Positions 1-4,438 of a stretch of 5,943 bases of DNA are shown here, piece after piece; within the stretch, counting starts at the first letter, position 1; every line of letters begins with the position of its first letter. The notes below the pieces were generated by a model that ran no database searches, was not told the DNA's origin, and saw nothing but the letters and a program-made list of their open reading frames with translations. The translations under genes and the position numbers were made by a program. The DNA comes from Deltaproteobacteria bacterium (lineage in GTDB: Bacteria; Desulfobacterota; UBA8473), in contig JAUXFK010000178.1 in NCBI GenBank assembly GCA_030623035.1, positions 1 through 5,943 of the forward strand, written 5' to 3'.

Positions 1-138
1 AGTAATCAGTTGTACCCGCTGTAACCCCTCAATGGTTTCTGGGAACAGGGATTTAAGAGACTGAGGTTGTCTGTTACAAGCAGCAGTCGGTATGATGGCA
101 AAAAGGATTGCAGATATAATAATGTGCATCTTTTTCAT
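1..138 (-). CDS. Partial lipoprotein of unknown function (N-terminal 46 codons)
   Basis: This is the 5' end of a minus-strand gene that leaves the window at base 1 while still open. The product begins MKKMHIIISAILFAIIPTAA and then Cys21. That is a basic n-region, a hydrophobic core and a TAAC lipobox-like site, typical of a lipoprotein signal peptide, so the mature protein would be lipid-anchored through Cys21. The visible mature part starts CNRQPQSLKSLFPETIEG; I do not recognise the family. ATG at 138 is chosen because an AAGGG Shine-Dalgarno match (plus-strand 150-154) lies 11 nt upstream, which is slightly long. The in-frame ATG at 129 would shorten the n-region. The gene is divergent from the PilZ gene. 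The signal peptide is seen directly; lipidation is inferred. Confidence 0.75.
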   Translation of the reverse strand, partial: MKKMHIIISAILFAIIPTAACNRQPQSLKSLFPETIEGLQRVQLIT

Positions 139-162
139 TATATTTTTATCCCTTAATTATTC

Positions 163-193
163 TATAATACACATCTTAAGGTAAGGTATTATA
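163..193. repeat. Short inverted repeat (possible operator) upstream of the lipoprotein gene
   Basis: TATAATAC (163-170) is the exact reverse complement of GTATTATA (186-193). The 15-nt spacer has a CTTAAG palindrome (175-180) almost at the dyad centre. The element lies 25-55 nt upstream of the lipoprotein start codon, where an operator or core promoter would sit. The arms are pure AT apart from one G/C, so a chance origin is quite possible. Confidence 0.35.
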
Positions 194-262
194 ATAGCAG
201 GATAAAGTTTTATATATCGCCATTACGATATGATACTACCTCTCTTCAATTACCAATTATAA

Positions 263-337
263 GTTGTCTCAAAACCAATGTTCCATTTTACTTTTAGTAG
301 TAATTTTGCAATAATATTGGGAGAAAAGGTTGTCTCA
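263..337 (+). repeat. 9-nt direct repeat GTTGTCTCA, two copies
   Basis: GTTGTCTCA occurs at 263-271 and again at 329-337, starts 66 nt apart. Flanks are similar (aa/ag before; aaa/caa after). The repeat could be a paired protein-binding site between the divergent genes, or coincidence. Confidence 0.25.
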
Positions 338-529
338 CAAAGGTTTAGAAAAAATTTATCTACTAACCCTGATTTTTAAAGTATATCATAACAATTTGTG
401 TGAGCATGGGAATAGGTCTTGAAATCATTGTCAAGATTAAAATAATAATTGCCCAGAGGTAAGTAAAAAATCGTATAGTAATAACTGAGATTTTTATAAT
501 TGGGTGTTAGTTTTTATGTGGTGAATACT

Positions 530-886
530 ATGGCTCCAGATGAAAAAAGAATAGACCCAAGGATCGAATCGTCTAACCTTTTATCATACATTTGTCTTGA
601 TGAAAACAACCATGAAATGATGCAAGGAATGGGAAGGACTTTAAATGTAAGTGAGGGTGGAATTTTGCTTGAAACACATGTTCCTATTGATCCGCATCAT
701 ATTGTGTCTATGACTATGGCCCTCGAAGATGATCTTATGGATTTCAAGGGAAAGATTGCCTATTCCAGGAAACGAGAAGATGGAAAGTTTGAATCTGGAA
801 TTGAGTTCATAGAAATGGATGAAGAGAAGCAGAGATTTTATAGACAATATATACTTATTTTCAGGGGACAAGAAAATAGACTATAA
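530..886 (+). CDS. PilZ-domain protein, predicted c-di-GMP receptor
   Basis: A stand-alone PilZ domain of 118 aa, predicted to be cytoplasmic. PilZ domains bind cyclic di-GMP and relay it to motility, exopolysaccharide or surface-behaviour machinery. Both ligand motifs are visible and intact: RxxxR as R7-IDP-R11, and [D/N]xSxxG as N39-V-S41-EG-G44. A strand-rich stretch with FESGIEFIEMD follows, as in PilZ barrels, then a C-terminal helix (EEKQRFYRQYILIF). The frame extends upstream to a TTG at 500, but that codon has no ribosome binding site and its ten extra residues add no known motif. I prefer ATG 530, with a weak GGTG five nt upstream; GTG 518 and 521 are alternatives. It is the first of four co-directional genes, about 50 nt before the TPR gene. 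The family is confident; c-di-GMP binding is inferred from the motifs, and the partner is unknown. Confidence 0.9.
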   Translation: MAPDEKRIDPRIESSNLLSYICLDENNHEMMQGMGRTLNVSEGGILLETHVPIDPHHIVSMTMALEDDLMDFKGKIAYSRKREDGKFESGIEFIEMDEEKQRFYRQYILIFRGQENRL

Positions 887-935
887 GGCGAGCGATTTGA
901 TCTAAAATATCAAAGAGTGTTCGGTGGGGGATTCA

Positions 936-1841
936 ATGTCTGATAAGGAACGAATAAAATCCTTGATAAAAGAGGCGGCACTTTATCAAAAACAGGGCCT
1001 CTTTGAAGAATCTAAAGAAAAATACGAGGAGATCCTCACATTCATCCAAGATCATGAAAGATATTCAAAGGATAAGAAATTAATAGATGCGGTTAAAGGT
1101 AAAATCCGAATTGCGGAAGACAATCTTGATGAGATAGATAAGACTACAGAGACACCCGCGCTATCGCAAGAGATACAGGATCTTATCAGCCGATTATTTT
1201 CATCTTCGAAAGATAAGGATATGGCTGCAATCGAAGGAGCTGTAGCCCTTGCCAAGTTTGGTCAATACGAGAAAGCGTTAGCAGAATTTCAAAGACTAAT
1301 AGAGGAAGGGAAAATGCCTCTTGTGGCGGCCAAGAACAGCCTCATGTGTCACATAGCAATCTCTTCACCAGATGCGGCTATCGCTCAATTCGAACAATGG
1401 GTGTCTTGGAATACATTCTCCGGGCCTGATCTGAAATACATACGGACATTTCTTGAGAATACCTTAGAAAAGCAGGGCATCAAAGCTGATCTTCCATTGG
1501 TGGATGAAGCACCTGATGTAGAAGGTGAATCTGAGGAACGCGAAGTAGACATGATTGATATATCTTCAATTAGCGTAGAATTGGCGAATGGGCCTCGCAA
1601 GGGTGAAAAGATAGAGTTGCAAGTTACCTTTCAGTTGGGTAATAAGATTAGCACTATCATTCCAGCTCAGCAGAAGTACTTGGCAGATGCCTTTAAGATT
1701 GGACTCCGGTTGTCAGGGATGCAGTGTTTTTCCCCTTTAGCTATATTCAATGCCAGAGGTATCGTTTCCGGACTAAAAATAGTAACGTCCGGCCCAAGGC
1801 GAGGGAGTCATGCATTGGACATCACAATAGATGGTGTCTAG
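936..1841 (+). CDS. TPR-like protein with an unrecognised C-terminal domain
   Basis: A 301-aa soluble protein with no signal peptide or membrane segment. The N-terminal half is helical and TPR-like: about residues 10-37 (AALYQKQGLFEESKEKYEEIL) and 101-126 (GAVALAKFGQYEKALAEFQR) have the A/G, Y and A spacing of tetratricopeptide helices. An acidic linker (about 190-206, DEAPDVEGESEERE) leads to a compact C-terminal domain (about 207-301) that I cannot assign. That domain carries two similar motifs, GPRKG (219-223) and GPRRG (286-290), near its ends. ATG 936 is chosen because GGGGG at 926-930 sits 5 nt upstream as a Shine-Dalgarno; GTG 924 in the same frame would add MGDS and place that G-run inside the gene. 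It lies between the PilZ and GTPase genes. A scaffold or adaptor role for the GTPase module is inference; TPRs generally mediate protein-protein contacts. Confidence 0.85.
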   Translation: MSDKERIKSLIKEAALYQKQGLFEESKEKYEEILTFIQDHERYSKDKKLIDAVKGKIRIAEDNLDEIDKTTETPALSQEIQDLISRLFSSSKDKDMAAIEGAVALAKFGQYEKALAEFQRLIEEGKMPLVAAKNSLMCHIAISSPDAAIAQFEQWVSWNTFSGPDLKYIRTFLENTLEKQGIKADLPLVDEAPDVEGESEEREVDMIDISSISVELANGPRKGEKIELQVTFQLGNKISTIIPAQQKYLADAFKIGLRLSGMQCFSPLAIFNARGIVSGLKIVTSGPRRGSHALDITIDGV

Positions 1842-1846
1842 TCATT

Positions 1847-1911
1847 GGACTAAAAAGACTATCGGTTTTATCTCACGTATTGGATACAAAGAAGGTGAAT
1901 ATTTTTAGTCC
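1847..1911 (+). repeat. Nested inverted repeat in the gap before the GTPase gene
   Basis: GGACTAAAAA (1847-1856) and TTTTTAGTCC (1902-1911) are perfect 10-bp inverted arms with a 45-nt interior. Inside are TCAC/GTGA (1873-1876 and 1895-1898) and a small hairpin GTAT-TGG-ATAC (1877-1887). The element fills most of the gap between the TPR stop and the GTPase start. It could fold in the transcript as a processing or attenuation element. The outer stem is AT-rich, and no T-run after a GC stem marks a classic terminator. Confidence 0.4.
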
Positions 1912-1953
1912 TGATTTCACAAAAAAGGGTCTGTGGAGGATATTGTAAGTTTT

Positions 1954-2568
1954 ATGGCTGTCTTCAATCCGAAAGATAGAGTCATTGAATGTAAGATTGT
2001 GTATTATGGCCCGGGGCGGAGTGGAAAGACCACCAATTTGGAATACATTTTCAAAGCGGGAAAAAAATACACGAATAGCGAGCTTGTTTCCATAAATACC
2101 AAGGGTGATCGTACCCTCTTCTTTGATTTTCTTCCCCTCGGCTTGGGTAAAATCAGAGGTTGTGACGTCAAGGTTCAGCTCTACACGGTCCCTGGACAGG
2201 CAAAATATAATTCCACAAGAAAACTGGTCTTAAAAAATGTAGACGGTGTAGTTTTTGTTGCAGATTCCCTTGAGATTCGACGGAAAGAAAACTTTTTATC
2301 TCTGAAGGATCTGCAGCAAAACCTTGCAGAAAAGAACATGAATATATTAAAAATTCCACTCGTCATTCAATATAACAAGCGAGATCTCGGAGAACAAGGT
2401 ATTCCCATTATGCCTATAAAAGATATGGAGCGTGATCTAAACAGCAAGCTCAAGGCTCCCTCTTTTGGGGCAAATGCCTTGAAAGGGAAAGGTGTAGGGG
2501 AGACTCTGAAGAAGTGCTTAATCCTTACATTGCGTCATCTCCAAAAAGAGCTACAATGGTCACAGTAA
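1954..2568 (+). CDS. MglA-like small Ras-superfamily GTPase
   Basis: A 204-aa cytoplasmic GTPase of the bacterial MglA group, which in Myxococcus sets cell polarity for motility. The motifs in order are: G1 P-loop GPGRSGKTT (19-27, Lys25); switch I with Thr54 in DRTLFFDFLPL; G3 as TVPGQ (78-82), where the MglA group has Thr in place of the Asp of DxxG; G4 NKRD (141-144); and a probable G5 NALKG (174-178). LKNVDGVVFVADS is also characteristic. The length is near the family norm. The start is uncertain. ATG 1954 gives a typical family N-terminus, but the strong GGAGG (1935-1939) is 14 nt upstream. GTG 1933 would add seven residues, with only AAGGG close before it. It is followed after 9 nt by the DUF4388 gene. 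No MglB/Roadblock GAP gene lies nearby, unlike many mglA loci. The family is very secure; the process controlled is inferred. Confidence 0.95.
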   Translation: MAVFNPKDRVIECKIVYYGPGRSGKTTNLEYIFKAGKKYTNSELVSINTKGDRTLFFDFLPLGLGKIRGCDVKVQLYTVPGQAKYNSTRKLVLKNVDGVVFVADSLEIRRKENFLSLKDLQQNLAEKNMNILKIPLVIQYNKRDLGEQGIPIMPIKDMERDLNSKLKAPSFGANALKGKGVGETLKKCLILTLRHLQKELQWSQ

Positions 2569-2577
2569 AGGTTTACC

Positions 2578-3759
2578 ATGAGTGCTAAAGCGGCACTTGC
2601 AGGAAACTTGAGTTTTATTAGCCTGACAGATATCTTTCAACTACTTGGTGGGAACAATAACACTGGGATAATGCACATTACGAGTCAATATGTCCCAAAG
2701 CCCGGGCTCATATATTTTCTCAATGGAGATCCTATCAATGCTACGAGCGGTCCTTTGAGTGGGTTAGATGCTATTTATGCCCTGTTTGGATGGATTGAAG
2801 GGGAATTCGAATTTTATGAAGAGGAGGTTCAAATTGGACGTGTGATTAAAAAGAACAGAATGGAGATACTGCTCGATGCCATGAGGATGCTTGACGACGG
2901 GTTAATCAAAAAGGTGGGGCCGCCCTCTTTTGATGAGGCCGTTTCCGTAGAAAGCAATAAAACCGAATCTGGGAAAAAAGGGGCTCCTCAACTCATTAAA
3001 GGCCCATTAGTGGATTACTCACATGTCCTTGATGAAGAAGAATACCATGTTGGAGAGAAAATTGCCACAGCAGGGGGTCATGGCAAATGGATTTGGATTA
3101 TATTGAATGGATCAGTAAGTGTAAGCAGGGAAACAGCAAATGGCCCTATGAATATAGCCAACCTTGGAGAGGGATGCTTTCTTGGGGGTTTCACCGTTTT
3201 GCCATTCACAGAATATACCCGAAGTGTTACCATAACTGCTTTAGAGGATGTTCGATTGGGCTTGATGGATACTGAGTTTCTTTATCGAGATTTCATGTCC
3301 CTATCACCGGATTTCAGAAAAATTCTTCTCAGCCTGGATGGCAGACTAAGAAAGATTACGGATAGGGCTGTAGAGTTGTTTAGGAAAGAGGACAAGATCA
3401 AGGGATTTACCAAAAATAAGAAGGTAATTATAGAAAAGGGTTCTTCAAAACAAGAGGCATTTGCCATAATAGAGGGTGAGACATACGTGGTTGGACAAAC
3501 CCAGAAAGTGTATCTGCCGCTATTGACTCTTGAAAAAAATGAGATTTTTGGGTATATGCCGTTCACGGATATGGGCCATGAACCTCAGTCTGCCTTAGTT
3601 TTGGCATCAAAGGATTTAGAGGTACATAAACTGGATACGGAGAGCCTTCAAAAAGAGTACGAGCATCTTTCAGGGACATTCAGAAATATGATTTATCATG
3701 CATGCACGTGTATTTTTAGGACTACGAAACTAGCTTATCACCTGCATGAGGTGAAATAG
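2578..3759 (+). CDS. DUF4388 (PATAN) protein with two cyclic-nucleotide-binding-like domains
   Basis: A 393-aa soluble regulator with no DNA-binding or enzymatic domain visible. Residues 5-110 match the DUF4388/PATAN pattern (GNLSFISLTDIFQLLG, then GLIYFLNGDPINA and a GEFEF strand), a domain common in signalling proteins with GTPases, TPRs or receivers. Residues about 140-265 form a CRP/CNB-like beta-roll (YHVGEKI, ILNGSVSVS, NLGEGCFLGG) plus a helix. About 275-385 looks like a second, more divergent CNB-like unit (KKVIIEKG, AFAIIEGETYVVG, NEIFGYMPF). In the first unit the phosphate cassette keeps Arg215 (YTRSV), but the usual cassette Glu appears as Gly. The second unit has neither residue, so cAMP/cGMP binding is doubtful. 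ATG 2578 has AAAGG (2567-2571) 6 nt upstream, and only 9 nt separate it from the GTPase stop, so the two are almost surely co-transcribed. A partner or effector role for the GTPase is inference. Confidence 0.88.
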   Translation: MSAKAALAGNLSFISLTDIFQLLGGNNNTGIMHITSQYVPKPGLIYFLNGDPINATSGPLSGLDAIYALFGWIEGEFEFYEEEVQIGRVIKKNRMEILLDAMRMLDDGLIKKVGPPSFDEAVSVESNKTESGKKGAPQLIKGPLVDYSHVLDEEEYHVGEKIATAGGHGKWIWIILNGSVSVSRETANGPMNIANLGEGCFLGGFTVLPFTEYTRSVTITALEDVRLGLMDTEFLYRDFMSLSPDFRKILLSLDGRLRKITDRAVELFRKEDKIKGFTKNKKVIIEKGSSKQEAFAIIEGETYVVGQTQKVYLPLLTLEKNEIFGYMPFTDMGHEPQSALVLASKDLEVHKLDTESLQKEYEHLSGTFRNMIYHACTCIFRTTKLAYHLHEVK

Positions 3760-3784
3760 CTACGCTTCATATTACCCTCCAAGA

Positions 3785-3804
3785 ATTGAGTTTTATAACT
3801 CGAT
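3785..3804 (+). terminator. Stem-loop just after the DUF4388 gene, weak terminator candidate
   Basis: ATTGAGTT (3785-3792) pairs with AACTCGAT (3797-3804) around a TTAT loop: eight pairs including one G-U. It lies 25 nt past the DUF4388 stop codon. No T-run follows (AGTATAGG), so intrinsic termination here is unlikely to be strong. It may protect the transcript 3' end. Confidence 0.3.
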
Positions 3805-3820
3805 AGTATAGGAAATCCCA

Positions 3821-3902
3821 CTTTTTAGACAGGATAGACGGGATGTTCAGGATATAAAGAAAATAAGAAAATCTTGTTAATCATGGTAATCCTGTCAAAA
3901 AG
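3821..3902. repeat. Imperfect inverted-repeat element with 9-nt-period CAGGAT units
   Basis: The left arm (3821-3853) carries ACAGGAT (3829), ACGGGAT (3838) and TCAGGAT (3847), each 9 nt apart. The right arm (3871-3902) carries ATCTTGT (3871), ATCATGG (3880) and ATCCTGT (3889), also 9 nt apart and in reverse-complement sense. The outer ends pair well: CTTTTT, a bulged A, then GACAGGAT against ATCCTGTC and AAAAAG. The AT-rich loop is 3854-3870. From memory it resembles dispersed AATCCTGTNAATCCTGTC-type repeats in environmental genomes. It could also act as a bidirectional terminator, since the outer arms end in T and A runs. Confidence 0.6.
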
Positions 3903-3904
3903 TT

Positions 3905-3917
3905 CCGCCGAAGGCGG
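3905..3917. repeat. GC-rich hairpin CCGCC-GAA-GGCGG
   Basis: CCGCC (3905-3909) and GGCGG (3913-3917) form a perfect 5-bp stem with a GAA loop, three nt after the inverted-repeat element, in otherwise AT-rich sequence. AGTTC flanks it on both sides (3901-3905 and 3920-3924). It is probably part of the same repeat unit. The plus strand has no T-run directly after it. Read on the minus strand it is followed by the AACTTTTTG run, which gives it terminator-like character for the leftward genes. Confidence 0.5.
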
Positions 3918-4055
3918 CTAAGTTCATTTTACATTACACAACGAATCTCATAAAATGAAAGTGCTGCGAGGTTGTTGATGATTGTAGATACAGGCGGGTA
4001 GTGAGGCTCACAAACCTTTCCATTGAGCGCCTTTGCCCAACAGAAGTGTACACTA

Positions 4056-4226
4056 TCAACTGCTATATTTATTTACCAATTTCTTTCGTTCTTCGTCCGG
4101 TAGGGCCCTGATATAGGACTTCCAGCCTGGACACCAACCGATATGCCACTTCCATATTCGGCCCAAAATCGACCGGGGGTTCTTATCGTACCTCGCTTTA
4201 AACCCGCATTTTTCACAACGATTCAT
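4056..4226 (-). CDS. Small Cys/His protein, putative zinc-binding, 56 aa
   Basis: A short minus-strand gene below common ORF cut-offs. Its product begins MNRCEKCGFKARYDKNPRS and contains WKWHIGWCPGW, ending LVNKYSS. Cys4 and Cys7 form a CxxCG knuckle, and His28 and Cys32 could complete a C-C-H-C zinc site (CX2C-X20-HX3C). The central part is rich in Trp and basic residues, which suggests nucleic-acid or protein contact, but no function is known to me. The start is well supported: AAGGAG (plus-strand 4234-4239) lies 7 nt before ATG 4226, the best ribosome binding site in the window. From memory it resembles small uncharacterised CEKCGFKA-type proteins of environmental bacteria; that is unverified. 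It lies downstream of msrAB on the same strand, separated by about 210 nt that contain a possible 61-aa ORF. No signal peptide, so cytoplasmic. Confidence 0.75.
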   Translation of the reverse strand: MNRCEKCGFKARYDKNPRSILGRIWKWHIGWCPGWKSYIRALPDEERKKLVNKYSS

Positions 4227-4398
4227 TGTTATTCTCCTTCTGAATGTTGTTACGTCCTTTTTTTGCCCATTGACTCAAATAATCAAATGGTGCCGGTTGC
4301 GTCCAACTCTTTTTCGCTACGTAGTAAAAATACTTTTCTCTGCCTGATAAATAAAACCGCTCTGTCTCGGGAGGCAGGAACCGAAAGACCCATGACAT
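4213..4398 (-). CDS. Possible small ORF (61 aa) overlapping the start of the 56-aa gene
   Basis: A minus-strand ORF beginning MSWVFRFLPPETERFY and ending IQKENNNESL. It fills most of the gap between msrAB (stop at 4439) and the 56-aa gene, and overlaps the latter by 14 nt, so its last codons are read through that gene's Shine-Dalgarno. This would allow translational coupling. The composition (several Trp, Tyr and Phe residues; FYLSGREKYFYYVAKK) looks protein-like. Against it, ATG 4398 has no ribosome binding site, there is an in-frame stop 21 nt upstream of it, and I recognise no family. It may be a real small gene, a decayed gene end, or chance. Confidence 0.35.
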   Translation of the reverse strand: MSWVFRFLPPETERFYLSGREKYFYYVAKKSWTQPAPFDYLSQWAKKGRNNIQKENNNESL

Positions 4399-4438
4399 GC
4401 TATTTACAAAAGGGGATTAAGAGCCTGCTGAATGGCTT

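Larger units (their letters stand above)
139..529. other. Divergent intergenic region, AT-rich, no gene seen
   Basis: About 390 bases separate the divergent lipoprotein and PilZ genes. Neither strand holds a convincing ORF. It must carry promoters for both directions. TATAAT hexamers occur on the plus strand at 163-168, 190-195 and 495-500, but none has a good -35 hexamer at 16-18 nt. A TTGAAA at 419-424 has only a poor partner (TAATAA at 443-448). In sequence this AT-rich, TATAAT hits are expected by chance, so I do not call a specific promoter. A dyad (163-193) and a 9-nt direct repeat are listed separately. Confidence 0.6.
3760..4055. other. Intergenic region between converging genes, with repeats and hairpins
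   Basis: About 300 bases lie between the ends of two converging genes. The first half holds a stem-loop, an inverted-repeat element and a GC-rich hairpin, listed separately. The second half (about 3925-4055) has no supported gene. It contains two small perfect palindromes: GTGAGGCTCAC (4001-4011) and AGTGTACACT (4045-4054), the latter abutting the stop codon of the 56-aa gene. A minus-strand open stretch across about 3930-4075 has no start codon. Confidence 0.6.

Noticed and set aside
406..462. 18-codon ORF upstream of the PilZ gene, a possible leader peptide
   Set aside because: No ribosome binding site and no regulatory codon run or attenuator follows it.
1724..1948. 74-aa plus-strand ORF spanning the end of the TPR gene and the gap
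   Set aside because: It is out of frame with the TPR gene over most of its length and has no ribosome binding site or domain. The gap is better described by its inverted repeat.
3821..3917. CRISPR array or integron attC site
   Set aside because: The repeats are 7 nt at 9-nt spacing with no unique spacers, and no paired attC core motifs are seen.
3930..4075. Minus-strand open stretch of about 44 codons after the 56-aa gene, possibly a frameshifted extension of it
   Set aside because: It has no usable start codon, and a stop in its frame upstream separates it from the 56-aa gene, so a simple frameshift fusion is not supported.
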